A DNA stretch of 64,000 nucleotides, from positions 2,170,001 through 2,234,000 of the forward strand of contig NZ_JQMM01000001.1 in the NCBI RefSeq assembly GCF_000744735.1. The letters are read 5' to 3'. Within the stretch, counting starts at the first letter, position 1, and every line of letters starts with the position of its first letter. Source of the stretch: Porticoccus hydrocarbonoclasticus MCTG13d. GTDB lineage: Bacteria > Pseudomonadota > Gammaproteobacteria > Pseudomonadales > Porticoccaceae. Position numbers and translations under genes: made by a program. The notes beneath the pieces were generated by a model that searched no databases, was not told the origin of the DNA, and saw only the letters and a list, made by a program, of their open reading frames with translations. Of this stretch, positions 44,009 through 53,750 are shown piece after piece.

Positions 44009-45035
44009 TACCTGCGCTGGAATTCATAGATTCACGAAGCATGGGTATACAGTCAATAATACCCTGCCGATAGGCAACCCGGGATTGATAGCCAAGCTGC
44101 TGCTCTGCTTTGTCAGTGGGAAACCGGACATCGTGGGATAATAATTTTACCGCCGCCTTGCTGATGGGCAATTTACCCAGCAGTCCGATTTTTGCCAGGC
44201 TTTCGGCCGCACTGGCCAGCAGCCGGACCAAGCGGCTATTGACGTTGCCGGGCATAGTCAGCTGCAATTCTTCACATAACGTCGTAGTCAGTTCATACCA
44301 TTGGGGCGAGGCTGCGGAACAGGCATTGTATATCTGGCCATCGGCCTGGGGATGTTCAGCGGCAAGTATCAACAGATCCACCAGATCGCTGATATATATC
44401 ATGGGAATCCGGCTGCGACCTCCGTCAACCAAACGGAATCTGCCCGCTTTGAGCATTGACAGCAATGTGGGCAAAAAACCACCCGGCCGATCCCCAGGTC
44501 CATAGACAAAAACCGGCCTCAGGATACTAACCTGAAACAAGCCAGCCTGGCGGGCTTCAAGGCATGCCGATTCCGCTGCAATTTTAGCCCGACCATAGGG
44601 GTCCATGCTGGAGGTGAGCAGTGGCATCGATTCCGTATACCCTGTGGTGTTTTCTGTCAGCTCATAAACAAGAATGCTGCTGACATACACAAAACGTTGT
44701 ACCCTGGCCGAATCAGCTGCCTGCAGGAGATTGCTTGTACCCTGGGCGATAACCTGATCAAAATCATCAATCCGGTGTTCAACACCTGTGAGCGCGGCAC
44801 AATGAAAAACGACAGAGCAGCCTTTTAATAAATCAGTCAAGGAATCCGGCTGGCAGAGGTCACCGAAAACCACAGTCGCCCCCAGATTTTCCAGAGGAGC
44901 ATACTGACTCTGCTCTCGAACCAGTACCACCAGCTCCCACCCATCAGAAACCAGACGACGAACTAGGGCGCCACCCACAAACCCGGTGGCCCCGGTCACA
45001 AATGCTCGTTTTGTCAAAACACCATTCCCTGTCAC
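44001..45035 (-). CDS. NAD-dependent epimerase/dehydratase family protein
   Basis: Extended SDR of 344 residues: nucleotide motif VTGATGFVGGALVRRL (residues 13-28), FHCAALTG, catalytic SMDPYGRAKIAAE (Tyr-x-x-x-Lys) and RPVFVYGPGDRPGG. It resembles the 3beta-HSD/UDP-hexose epimerase-reductase type. Probably a nucleotide-sugar enzyme working with the acyltransferase. Start uncertain: GTG at 45035 or a TTG six codons later, which has AGGGA at good spacing. Inserted between yciK and rluB in an otherwise housekeeping region. Confidence 0.8.
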   Translation of the reverse strand: MTGNGVLTKRAFVTGATGFVGGALVRRLVSDGWELVVLVREQSQYAPLENLGATVVFGDLCQPDSLTDLLKGCSVVFHCAALTGVEHRIDDFDQVIAQGTSNLLQAADSARVQRFVYVSSILVYELTENTTGYTESMPLLTSSMDPYGRAKIAAESACLEARQAGLFQVSILRPVFVYGPGDRPGGFLPTLLSMLKAGRFRLVDGGRSRIPMIYISDLVDLLILAAEHPQADGQIYNACSAASPQWYELTTTLCEELQLTMPGNVNSRLVRLLASAAESLAKIGLLGKLPISKAAVKLLSHDVRFPTDKAEQQLGYQSRVAYRQGIIDCIPMLRESMNSSAGSE

Positions 45036-45052
45036 CCCACAGCTGTCGCGAA

Positions 45053-45880
45053 TTATCGGGACGATGGCCCCTTGGAGCGCAGTCGTTTCATCTGACGCTC
45101 CCAGCGCTTTTTGTCCTCTGGCAATTGTTTACGCTGTTTTTTGCTGGCGGACATTTTGGTCGCAGCCAACAGGTCTGACAGCGCACGGTCATCAAGCTCT
45201 ATCCACTGCCCCATGCGCACATAGGAAGGCATAAAAATTGGCCCGAACCGGACCCGTTTCAGACGGTTGACCTCAACGCCCTGCGACTCCCACAGTCGCC
45301 GCACCTCACGGTTGCGGCCCTCCATCAACGCTACGGTATACCAGCCATTGCTGCCCACCCGCTCCCCGGGTACCACATCGCTGAATTTGGCCGGACCATC
45401 TTCGAGCAACACACCCTCACGCAGGCGCTTGATCATGGCGTCGTCAACAGCACCATGCACGCGCACCAGATATTCCCGATCCACCTGGTAGGAGGGGTGC
45501 ATCAGACGATTCGCTAACTCTCCATTGTTGGTGAACAACAACAGACCGGTGGTATTAATGTCCAGCCGACCCACCACAACCCAGCGCTCGCCTGTCAATC
45601 TGGGCAGTTGATCAAATACGGTTTTACGACCTTCGGGGTCGGACCGGGTACAGACTTCGCCCTCGGGCTTGTTATAGAGCAGCACGCGAATTTTCCGGTC
45701 AGCAGTAGCTAATTTGATGCGCTTTCCGTCGACGTTTATGGCATCTTCTGTGGTAACCCGGTCACCCAACTTCGCCAGCTTTCCATTGACTTCCACACGC
45801 CCATCGGTGATCCATTGCTCAAGTTCACGACGGGAGCCATAGCCAGCAGCAGCCAGTACTTTTTGTAATTTTTCAGACAT
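45053..45880 (-). CDS. rluB: 23S rRNA pseudouridine synthase B
   Basis: RNA-modifying enzyme of 275 residues (pseudouridine 2605 of 23S rRNA). N-terminal S4 RNA-binding domain (residues 1-60, EKLQKVLAAAGYGSRRELE), then the RsuA-type catalytic domain with Asp107 in GRLDINTTGLLLFT, LMHPSYQVDREYLVRV and GRNREVRRLWES, and a basic C-terminal tail. The ATG overlaps the scpB stop by one base. Confidence 0.93.
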   Translation of the reverse strand: MSEKLQKVLAAAGYGSRRELEQWITDGRVEVNGKLAKLGDRVTTEDAINVDGKRIKLATADRKIRVLLYNKPEGEVCTRSDPEGRKTVFDQLPRLTGERWVVVGRLDINTTGLLLFTNNGELANRLMHPSYQVDREYLVRVHGAVDDAMIKRLREGVLLEDGPAKFSDVVPGERVGSNGWYTVALMEGRNREVRRLWESQGVEVNRLKRVRFGPIFMPSYVRMGQWIELDDRALSDLLAATKMSASKKQRKQLPEDKKRWERQMKRLRSKGPSSR

Positions 45881-46578
45881 CAGTGTTGCCAATCGCGGGA
45901 AGGTGGGTTGATTTCAGTATTGTCATTATCATCAGGACGGGATCCAACCCCTGCATCTTCTGTTTCAGCAGCCGCCACTGAAGCATCACCAACCTCCTTA
46001 TCACTCTGCTTCCGTGCCGACATATCAAGTGTCAATGAGGGGTTGATATCATCAATATCGCGAATGTCATTCAATGGCGGCAATTGGTCTAGACTGCTCA
46101 GGCTGAAATAATCAAGAAATTCACGCGTTGTTGCATACAGGGCAGGACGTCCCGGCACATCGCGGTGGCCGACCGCTCTGATCCACTCACGCTCCAAAAG
46201 CGTTTTGATAATCTCCGAACTGACAGACACTCCCCGCACTTCTTCAATATCGCCCCGGGTCAGTGGCTGGCGATAGGCAATCAGCGCCAGGGTTTCCAAT
46301 AATGCACGGGAGTATTTTTTGGGTTTTTCTTCCCAGAGGCGATTGATCCAGGGGGACAGCTCCTGCCGAACCTGAATCCTGTAGCCACTGCCGGTACGCT
46401 TCAACTCAAATCCACGATCGCTGCATTCAGCATCGATATCGTCAATGACCGCCAGCAGCTGATCCTTTTCCGGCACCTGATCGATATCGAACAGCTGTTG
46501 CAGATGACCAATATCCAGTGATCGCCCAGCGGCCAGCAAAGCACCTTCTACAATTTTTTTTAACTGATCATTTTCCAT
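45880..46578 (-). CDS. scpB: Segregation and condensation protein B
   Basis: SMC-complex subunit of 232 residues made of two winged-helix domains (IVEGALLAAGRSLDIGHL at the start; ALLETLALIAYRQPLTRGDIEEVRGV in the second, and a GRPALYATTREFLDYF end). The last 50 residues are acidic and low complexity. Works with ScpA and SMC in chromosome condensation. 23 bp after scpA. Confidence 0.93.
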   Translation of the reverse strand: MENDQLKKIVEGALLAAGRSLDIGHLQQLFDIDQVPEKDQLLAVIDDIDAECSDRGFELKRTGSGYRIQVRQELSPWINRLWEEKPKKYSRALLETLALIAYRQPLTRGDIEEVRGVSVSSEIIKTLLEREWIRAVGHRDVPGRPALYATTREFLDYFSLSSLDQLPPLNDIRDIDDINPSLTLDMSARKQSDKEVGDASVAAAETEDAGVGSRPDDNDNTEINPPSRDWQH

Positions 46579-46601
46579 CGGTATGACGCCTGTTAACCGG
46601 G

Positions 46602-47450
46602 CTAGGAGCGAGCCTTAACGTGAATCGGTCCATAGGGCTCGCTCTGTACAATTTCAATGAGAGACTCTTTGATCAATTCCATCAGCGCCAAGAAAGTGAC
46701 CACCACACCGCTGCGACCCTCTGCTAACGTGAACAGACTGACAAACGGCAGAAACTGCTTACCCTTCAGGGCCTCCAGTACCTGGGACATCCGCTCACGG
46801 GTGGACAAACGCTCAAGTTGCACCTTGTGGCTCTCGAACATCTGCGCACGACGCAACACATCGGCAAGGACCAGCAGCAGCTCTTTCATGGCAACGTCCG
46901 GCTCGGGCCGCACCTGCCGGCAATCTGGTGCTTTTGCCGTGGCCATAAACACATCGCGACCGAGGCGCGGCAGGTCATCAATGTCTTCAGAGGCCTGTTT
47001 AAAGCGTTCATATTCCTGAAGCCTGCGGATTAGCTCGGCCCGGGGATCCTCTTCATGTTCTTCGGTCACCTGTCGGGGCAACAGCATACGGGATTTAATC
47101 TCCGCCAGCATCGCGGCCATCAACAGGTATTCGGCGGCCAGTTCCAGTTGCATGGATTGCATCATCTCGATGTAAACCATGTACTGCCGGGTAATCTCCG
47201 CAACGTTGATCTCGAGAATATCCAGGTTCTGTCGCCGAATCATGTAAAGCAACAGATCCAGGGGCCCCTCAAACGCCTCGAGAAAGACCTCCAATGCTTC
47301 GGGTGGAATGTACAGATCCTTGGGTATCTCGGTGATCTGACGCCCCAACACGACAGCAAAAGGCATTTCCCCCTGTAAAGGGTGAGATAATATCTCGGAA
47401 ACCGGATCCGCTTGAGTTGTCTCTCCTTCCGGAGTGGCTGTCATAACCAT
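46602..47450 (-). CDS. scpA: Segregation and condensation protein A
   Basis: Kleisin subunit of the SMC complex, 282 residues. FEGPLDLLLYMIRRQNLDILEINVAEITRQY is the classic ScpA N-terminal SMC-binding helix region; the C-terminal winged helix includes VVTFLALMELIKESLIEIVQSEPYGPI. An N-terminal extension of about 50 residues is present. ATG 47450 or the ATG two codons on may be used. Confidence 0.93.
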   Translation of the reverse strand: MVMTATPEGETTQADPVSEILSHPLQGEMPFAVVLGRQITEIPKDLYIPPEALEVFLEAFEGPLDLLLYMIRRQNLDILEINVAEITRQYMVYIEMMQSMQLELAAEYLLMAAMLAEIKSRMLLPRQVTEEHEEDPRAELIRRLQEYERFKQASEDIDDLPRLGRDVFMATAKAPDCRQVRPEPDVAMKELLLVLADVLRRAQMFESHKVQLERLSTRERMSQVLEALKGKQFLPFVSLFTLAEGRSGVVVTFLALMELIKESLIEIVQSEPYGPIHVKARS

Positions 47451-47545
47451 AAATCACTTTAGGCAGATGGCGTGGGGGGCCAACTATTGGACCCGGACAT
47501 TATACGGTGACTGGCAATCACAGCCACTGAGCAAGGACAGTACGG

Positions 47546-48169
47546 TCAGACAATAACATCTTCAAACCGGCCAACCCCCTGGCGGGTAACCTGGGGTACC
47601 TCCCCAGAGAGATCAACCACGGTAGTCGCTTCAAGACCACAATACCCCCCGTCAACGATCAGGTCCACATGATGCTCGAGGGTATCACGAATATCATACG
47701 GATCCGTCAACGGGTATTCATCCGTCGGCATAATCAGTGTGACACTCATCAGGGGTTCACCCAGCTCTTCAAGGAGTGCCAGTGCGATCGGGTTACCCGG
47801 GACCCGGAGTCCAATCGTTTTCCGCTTCGGGTGCATAAGCCGACGGGGCACTTCGGCGGTCGCGTCCAGGATGAATGTATAGGGTCCTGGCGTATAGGTC
47901 TTCAACAGGCGAAACACCTGATTATCCACCTTGGCATAGGCCGACAGTTCGGAAAGATCGCGGCACATCAGAGTAAAGTTGTGATGTTTATCCAATTGGC
48001 GTATCTGACGGATTCGGTCCAGCGCTTTTTTGTCGCCAATCTGGCAACCGAGGGCATACGCGGAATCGGTGGGATAGACAATAACACCACCGGCACGGAC
48101 AATTTCCACAGCCTGACGAATCAGTCGCAGCTGGGGGTTTTCAGGGTGAATAGAGAAAAACTGACTCAT
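47546..48169 (-). CDS. yciO: YciO/Sua5/YrdC-family protein (threonylcarbamoyl-AMP synthase-like)
   Basis: Protein of 207 residues with the YrdC fold: GGVIVYPTDSAYALGC, KHHNFTLMCRDLSELSAYAKV, TPGPYTFIL, KTIGLRVPGN and a C-terminal GLEATTVVDLSGEVPQVTRQGVG. The opening MSQFFSIHPENPQLRLIRQAVEIV matches YciO, a paralogue of TsaC/TsaC2 whose precise role is less certain than that of Sua5. ATG 48169 is chosen at this conserved opening; the frame remains open 17 codons upstream. Conserved position next to scpA. Confidence 0.9.
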   Translation of the reverse strand: MSQFFSIHPENPQLRLIRQAVEIVRAGGVIVYPTDSAYALGCQIGDKKALDRIRQIRQLDKHHNFTLMCRDLSELSAYAKVDNQVFRLLKTYTPGPYTFILDATAEVPRRLMHPKRKTIGLRVPGNPIALALLEELGEPLMSVTLIMPTDEYPLTDPYDIRDTLEHHVDLIVDGGYCGLEATTVVDLSGEVPQVTRQGVGRFEDVIV

Positions 48170-48295
48170 TGGCAAACATCTGTAAATTTCCGCGCAGATT
48201 ATTACACATTTGCCAGTCAATAAAGGCAGAAAAAGTATTTCTGATGGAAGTGGCCACTACACAGACAGGTCAATCACAAAAACCGTCAACAACAT

Positions 48296-51200
48296 TCATG
48301 CATCAAAAACGGGACGAAGAAAAGCGCTCTCAAAATCTGCCGCCGAAACAGGCTTGCCAAAATAATAGCCCTGGCATGTATCACAGCCCAATTTCTGAAG
48401 AAGACGGTACTGCTCTTCTGTTTCCACACCCTCGGCGACCGTACTCAGCCCCATACTCTTGGCCAATGCCACCACCCCGCTGACAATCGCCTTGTCATTT
48501 TCGTCCCGATCAATGTCCCGGATAAACATCCGGTCAATCTTGAGCACATCCACCGGCAATCGCTTGAGATAATTAAGTGACGAGAAACCACTGCCGAAGT
48601 CATCAATGGCCAGTGTCAGCCCCATCTTACGAAGTGCATTCAGGTCGGGCTCCAGCGCTTCGGGATTTTCCATCAGCGTGTTTTCAGTAATCTCCAGCTC
48701 CAGAGATTGCGGGCTGATCTCGTATTTATCGATTAGATTACTTATTTTCTGACGGAAATCCTCCAGCTGAATATCCTTGCTGGAGAGATTCACAGCCATC
48801 TTTATCTGGCTGCCATTGTCACGCCAGATCTTGAGCTGTCTGCAGGCATTGTCGAGAACCCAGTCACTGATTTTGTTAATCAAACCAGATTCCTCTGCCA
48901 GAGGGATAAATGTATCGGGAGACAGCAGACCATGCTTGGGATGCTGCCACCGAATAAGTGCTTCGGCCCCGATTATCTCTCCTGTCGCGGTATCTATCTG
49001 GGGCTGATAGTAGAGTATCAGCTCATCATCATCAGCAGCGTGGCGAAGTTCACGCTCGACTTCCATACGACGCGCCATTTCGTCCTCCATGCCCTTGACG
49101 TAGAAACAGTAGCCATTGCGATGTTCCTTGGCACGAAACATCGCTGAGTCGGCATGCTTCATCAACGAGCCAACATCCTGCCCATCATCGGGAAAAACAG
49201 AAATGCCAATACTGGTGGTGACAAACATTTTTTGCTGTAAAAAAACAAACGGCTGGCCCAATGCATCGCAGATTTTGCCCGCAATTTTGGAAACGATATC
49301 CCTATCCGTCACGCCCTCAAGGACCACAGTAAACTCATCGCCACCGAGCCGTGCCACAAAATCCTGGTTCCTTACGCAGCGCTGTATTCTCTCCGATACG
49401 GCTTTTAACAACAGGTCACCGGCATCATGGCCCAGGGTATCGTTGATCATTTTGAACCGATCAAGGTCGAGGAACATGATGGCAACCATTTTTTCCTCAA
49501 TCTGTGCACGGTTGACCATCACCCTGAGCTGCTGCATCAGATTGGTCCTGTTGGGCAAACCGGTCAACGGGTCGTGATAGGCCAATTGTCTGACGTGTTT
49601 CTCTACCTTATTCGCATGAATCAGTCGCGATACGCGCTGTTTGAGCACAGCAAAATGGATGGGTTTTGGGATATAGTCGGAAGCACCGGCAGCGAAAGCC
49701 TTAACGATGGCTTCTTCATTATCCAGTGCCGTAATCATCAATACCGGCGTATTAGCCCCCTTAGGCAGTTGACGGATTCGCTCACAGGCAGTGAAGCCAT
49801 CCACCTCGGGCATCATGGCATCCATCAAGACCAGGTCGGGCATATCACGTTGACACATGGAAATCGCCTGCATGCCATTGCCGGCCTCCTCAATCACATA
49901 ATCCTCATTTTTGAAAACGTTCTTTAATGCCAATCGCATGGAACGATCATCATCAACTACCAGAATGTGATAGCTCTTTTTGCGGACTTTGTCAGCATCG
50001 TCCGAGTCGGGTATGAACTCCTGAAGATCCTTGCTGAGAGTGGCAAAGGCTCCTTTAAGTTGTTCGAACAGACTATCGACACCAGCCAGATCGTCAATCG
50101 CACCCTTTTCTTCAATCGTTTTGGCCAGCTCTGTGACACGCCGGGCACCAAAGTTGGACGCACTGCCCTTAACTGTGTGCGCGAGCTCTCTCACCTGGCG
50201 GCCATCGTTCTCTGTAATGGCATTTTTTAGCGACTGAAGATACACAGGCGTGTCTTCAAGGAACGCTTCAATCATTGAAACGATCACCTCCCCAACGCTT
50301 GCTTTCAACTCCTGAATAACCAGCGGGTCATAACTGAAGCCGGAGATATCCACACCACGAACAGAAAAGAGGTCGTCATCCGCCTCGTTATCGGTGGATT
50401 CATCTTTATCTGGCGGCACCCATTTCAGGAGCATTTTTTCCAGGTCATCTATACGCAGGGGTTTTGGCAAAAAATCATCCATACCTGCGTCCATGCAACG
50501 ATCTACTTCCAATTGGGTATTGTTGGCAGTCATCGCGATAATAGGAATACCGGGGCTGTTATCATGGCCGCCTTCGTACATCCTGATTTGTCTGGTCGCA
50601 TCGTAACCATTCATGACTGGCATGTAACAGTCCATCAAAACCGCATCAAAGCGATTGCGAATGACCGCCTCTACAGCACCCTTGCCCGTATCGACCAGCT
50701 CGCACTGGCATCCCATACGCTCAAGCATGGCAATCGCTACTTTTTGATTGGGACGATTGTCATCCACCACCAGGATTTTTCGCTGTCGGCTATACAGCTT
50801 GTTGATTGTTTTAGAGGTTGTTTTTTTCTCATCAGTCTCGGCGACACCCAGGAATAACTGTTCCAGGCAACCTTTGATTTCGGTGGTTCTCAAGGGTTTG
50901 TTGAGACGCGCCATGCCAGCCATCTTTTCTAGGCCACCAGCTACCCAGGGATTATTGAGAATAGCTATCAAGGTATCTTTCAGGGAAGATTCTTCCTTGA
51001 CCAGCTTGAGGAAATCAGGTCCTTTCAGGCCCGGCATATCTTCATCAATCAGGAGAATATCCAGCTCTTCATCATCTGCGGACATTTTGCGGATGAGCTC
51101 CAGTGCTTTGAACCCCGAGTCGGTTGCATCGCAACGGATTCCCAACCTATCCAGTTGTTGCACACCAAAGTCGCGCACGATGGGGCTATTATCGACCAGC

Positions 51201-52759
51201 AAAGCCCTTTTGCCAGAAAGGGTGGTAACTGTAGTCATCCCGGTATTTTGAGCGCCTCTTATTTCCGTCGGCAGGGTGAACCAGAACGAGCTTCCATTGC
51301 CCTGTTCACTGGACACTCTGATATGCCCGCCCATGAGTTCAACAATTTGTCTGCTGATCGCCAAACCGAGGCCGGTTCCTTCATATTGCTTTGTGCTGGA
51401 GGAGTCCACCTGGGTAAAAGCCTCAAATATACGGTTCTGGTCTTCAACCGTAATCCCGATACCGGAGTCGCGAACCTCAAATTGCAACATAATCTGTTCA
51501 GGGGGAGCGTTATCGTCATTCTCAATAACCGTCACATAGACTGCGACCTCCCCGATATCGGTAAATTTGATCGCATTGCCCAACAGGTTAATCAGTACCT
51601 GCCGAATCCTCGACGCGTCGCCATGAATGACAGACGGCACCTGCTCACCAGCCAGGTATCCCAGATCGATTTTCTTCTTTAGCGCCTGGTTTGCCAGCAG
51701 GCCCGTCACTTCATCCAGAAGCTCGTAAAGGTAGCAATCTTCCTTCTCAATGGTCAGGTTATGGGTATCAATTTCCGAGAAAGTAAGAATTTCATCGATC
51801 AATTCCAGCAAGCCTTCACCAGAGGTCTTTGCTGTTTCCACATACTCGAGCTGCTTCGGACTCAACCCCATGGTCATCAACAGATCCAGCATGCCCAGGA
51901 CTGCATTCATAGGAGTGCGCAGTTCATGCGTCACATTGGCCGCAAATTCTCCTTTGATACGGGCGGACTCCAGCGCCGCAGACATGGCTCTTACCAACTC
52001 CTGCTGTCGACTTTCCAGTGCCTCCATCATGGAATTGAAAGCATGCTGCATGTCGGTAATATCGGCGGGGCCGCCCAGATCTGCGCGAATTACAGAATCA
52101 CCTTCTTCAGCGCGCTTCATGGTTATCGAAAGCTTTTCCAGAGGATTGGTCAGGCGACGGGAAATTCCCAACAGCAACAACAGTAGAATCACGGCAATAA
52201 TCATGGAAATGAACAGGTTGCTCTGCAAAATACTTTGTTCCATCAAAATCAAAGCATCCTTGCCAACAACAACCGAGATATAGCCCAGCGTCTCCCTCTC
52301 AGACTTACCATCATCAGAATACTCTTCCCAGAGGGCATCCTCGGTTTTCCCGGCAAGAACGGGAGCATTGAACACCCAATGATTATCATCCTCGTGAATA
52401 AGACTGACTTCATCTGAGTGAGCACCCGACTGTAGCGCCTCATCACCGCCGGCATAGAGAACCTCACCCGTATCCAGCATCACGGTTACCGCTTTGACGC
52501 CAGGGAAGTTAAGAGCGTTATCCACCAGATCCTTGGCGCTCTCACGACTCTGATAAAGGAGCGACAGTTCACCCTGTCTGGCAAGCGACTCTATTACCTG
52601 AAAGCCCTGTTGCAGTTGGCCATCACGAAAGATCTTACTTGAAATGTTACTGACTGCGAGAGAGGTGATCAGTGCCATCACCAGAATACCAACCACAAAA
52701 ATCAAGGCCAGCTGGTGCCTGAATTTCATATTGGTGGTTTTGTTTCTGGAGAGCCCCAT
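48296..52759 (-). CDS. Hybrid sensor kinase with internal phosphorelay and GGDEF-EAL output
   Basis: Membrane protein of 1487 residues. Order: TM1 (about 13-35), periplasmic sensor (36-170), TM2 (172-195), HAMP, HisKA with His278 in VTHELRTPMNAV, HATPase_c (EVRDSGIGI; GTGLGLAIS), receiver 1 (Asp572, partly degenerate because the N-terminal acidic pair is reduced to one Asp), receiver 2 (Asp710 in LMDCYMPVMNG), HPt with His861 in AHTVKGSASNFG, receiver 3 (Asp980 in LMDAMMPEVDG), GGDEF (1139-1143, with an RNQD inhibitory site five residues before) and EAL (Glu1266 in EALIRWQHP). GGDEF and EAL both look catalytically intact. A complete His-Asp-His-Asp relay thus ends in c-di-GMP synthesis or breakdown. 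Last gene of the operon; starts ten bases after the substrate-binding protein, which is a good candidate to deliver the signal to its periplasmic domain. Confidence 0.93.
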   Translation of the reverse strand: MGLSRNKTTNMKFRHQLALIFVVGILVMALITSLAVSNISSKIFRDGQLQQGFQVIESLARQGELSLLYQSRESAKDLVDNALNFPGVKAVTVMLDTGEVLYAGGDEALQSGAHSDEVSLIHEDDNHWVFNAPVLAGKTEDALWEEYSDDGKSERETLGYISVVVGKDALILMEQSILQSNLFISMIIAVILLLLLLGISRRLTNPLEKLSITMKRAEEGDSVIRADLGGPADITDMQHAFNSMMEALESRQQELVRAMSAALESARIKGEFAANVTHELRTPMNAVLGMLDLLMTMGLSPKQLEYVETAKTSGEGLLELIDEILTFSEIDTHNLTIEKEDCYLYELLDEVTGLLANQALKKKIDLGYLAGEQVPSVIHGDASRIRQVLINLLGNAIKFTDIGEVAVYVTVIENDDNAPPEQIMLQFEVRDSGIGITVEDQNRIFEAFTQVDSSSTKQYEGTGLGLAISRQIVELMGGHIRVSSEQGNGSSFWFTLPTEIRGAQNTGMTTVTTLSGKRALLVDNSPIVRDFGVQQLDRLGIRCDATDSGFKALELIRKMSADDEELDILLIDEDMPGLKGPDFLKLVKEESSLKDTLIAILNNPWVAGGLEKMAGMARLNKPLRTTEIKGCLEQLFLGVAETDEKKTTSKTINKLYSRQRKILVVDDNRPNQKVAIAMLERMGCQCELVDTGKGAVEAVIRNRFDAVLMDCYMPVMNGYDATRQIRMYEGGHDNSPGIPIIAMTANNTQLEVDRCMDAGMDDFLPKPLRIDDLEKMLLKWVPPDKDESTDNEADDDLFSVRGVDISGFSYDPLVIQELKASVGEVIVSMIEAFLEDTPVYLQSLKNAITENDGRQVRELAHTVKGSASNFGARRVTELAKTIEEKGAIDDLAGVDSLFEQLKGAFATLSKDLQEFIPDSDDADKVRKKSYHILVVDDDRSMRLALKNVFKNEDYVIEEAGNGMQAISMCQRDMPDLVLMDAMMPEVDGFTACERIRQLPKGANTPVLMITALDNEEAIVKAFAAGASDYIPKPIHFAVLKQRVSRLIHANKVEKHVRQLAYHDPLTGLPNRTNLMQQLRVMVNRAQIEEKMVAIMFLDLDRFKMINDTLGHDAGDLLLKAVSERIQRCVRNQDFVARLGGDEFTVVLEGVTDRDIVSKIAGKICDALGQPFVFLQQKMFVTTSIGISVFPDDGQDVGSLMKHADSAMFRAKEHRNGYCFYVKGMEDEMARRMEVERELRHAADDDELILYYQPQIDTATGEIIGAEALIRWQHPKHGLLSPDTFIPLAEESGLINKISDWVLDNACRQLKIWRDNGSQIKMAVNLSSKDIQLEDFRQKISNLIDKYEISPQSLELEITENTLMENPEALEPDLNALRKMGLTLAIDDFGSGFSSLNYLKRLPVDVLKIDRMFIRDIDRDENDKAIVSGVVALAKSMGLSTVAEGVETEEQYRLLQKLGCDTCQGYYFGKPVSAADFESAFLRPVFDA

Positions 52760-52769
52760 AGTTCAATAG

Positions 52770-53714
52770 TTACCTGGCCGGCAACAATAGATTGACTTCG
52801 TCCCTGAGCTTGGAAGAAAGAGAGAGCCCCAAGTGATTTCCTGTCCGCTCATTAACTGCCAGCAGTACATCCTGAAGCGGGCTCATCGTCTGATCGACAT
52901 CGCTGGTGAGCATTCTATTCGCAAGGTTGGCGAGGCTTGCACCCATTTTTCGGTTATCCGGGTAAACGGCAAACAGAGCGCCGTGTTTCACATGCAGTGG
53001 ATTCGAGGAAAACACCACCAGATTTTTTTTCCATGCCACATCCAACAACATCGATAAAATGGCGCTATTCACAAAAGAGCCATCCTGCAAAATCCAGACA
53101 GCATCACCCGCGCTAGCATGCTTCGTTAATTCCGCATAGATAGCAGCGGCCTCTCTAATATCTGCCCCCTGATGAATAATCAACTCTTTCCCCTGACTGG
53201 CCAGGAACTCACTGGCTCCACGCAGTTGAATATCTTCTCCCGGGGTTTTTTTTACCACATGAACCCGCTTGACGGCGGGAGACAACATAATCAGTTTCTC
53301 CAGAATAACCTTTGAATCGGGAATCATTAAAATTCCCGGAAACGGATATCGTGCATCATTTACAGCCCCCAACACGACGGGCACCTGATTTTTTTCCAAT
53401 TCCAGGCTCAACACACTTCTCTGGCCCAGAGCCAATATGACATCGGGACGATTAGCTTTAACAATGGGTAAGGCAACCTCATTTTCGTCCAGAGAAACGA
53501 GCGTTGTTCGCCCCCGGAATTCCTCTTGTGCGCCGGCTGAAATATCTTCAAAAATTTTTGAAAACGGAGCACGAATCTCCGGATAGAGAACGAGCAGCTC
53601 AGCACTGACTGTATGGCTACTCAAACCCGATAAAAATAGCATCAAAAACAGCATAACCGCTGTAAAAAACGAGCGGCTGGCAAATACAGAAGAGTTAAGA
53701 AAAAGTTGTTTCAT
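52770..53714 (-). CDS. Periplasmic ABC-type substrate-binding protein without transporter
   Basis: Secreted protein of 314 residues: N-terminal signal peptide (hydrophobic 15-33, cut near VSA), then an ABC_sub_bind-like bilobal domain (LVLYPEIRAPFSKIFEDISAG; RPDVILALGQRSV; VPVVLGAVNDARYPFPGILM; AVKRVHVVKK; a late VFSSNPLHVKHGALFAVYPD). No ABC permease or ATPase is nearby. It stands between the TonB receptor and the hybrid kinase, so a sensing role in the style of LuxP, TorT or BctC is more likely than transport (inference). Ligand unknown. Confidence 0.85.
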   Translation of the reverse strand: MKQLFLNSSVFASRSFFTAVMLFLMLFLSGLSSHTVSAELLVLYPEIRAPFSKIFEDISAGAQEEFRGRTTLVSLDENEVALPIVKANRPDVILALGQRSVLSLELEKNQVPVVLGAVNDARYPFPGILMIPDSKVILEKLIMLSPAVKRVHVVKKTPGEDIQLRGASEFLASQGKELIIHQGADIREAAAIYAELTKHASAGDAVWILQDGSFVNSAILSMLLDVAWKKNLVVFSSNPLHVKHGALFAVYPDNRKMGASLANLANRMLTSDVDQTMSPLQDVLLAVNERTGNHLGLSLSSKLRDEVNLLLPAR

Positions 53715-53750
53715 CCTTGGATCCTGTCGAATGACCGACTACAGCATTCC

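Noticed and set aside
49116-52283. Plus-strand frames of 140-177 codons opposite the hybrid kinase
   Set aside because: Antisense shadows; the minus-strand protein has complete domain motifs across the same region.
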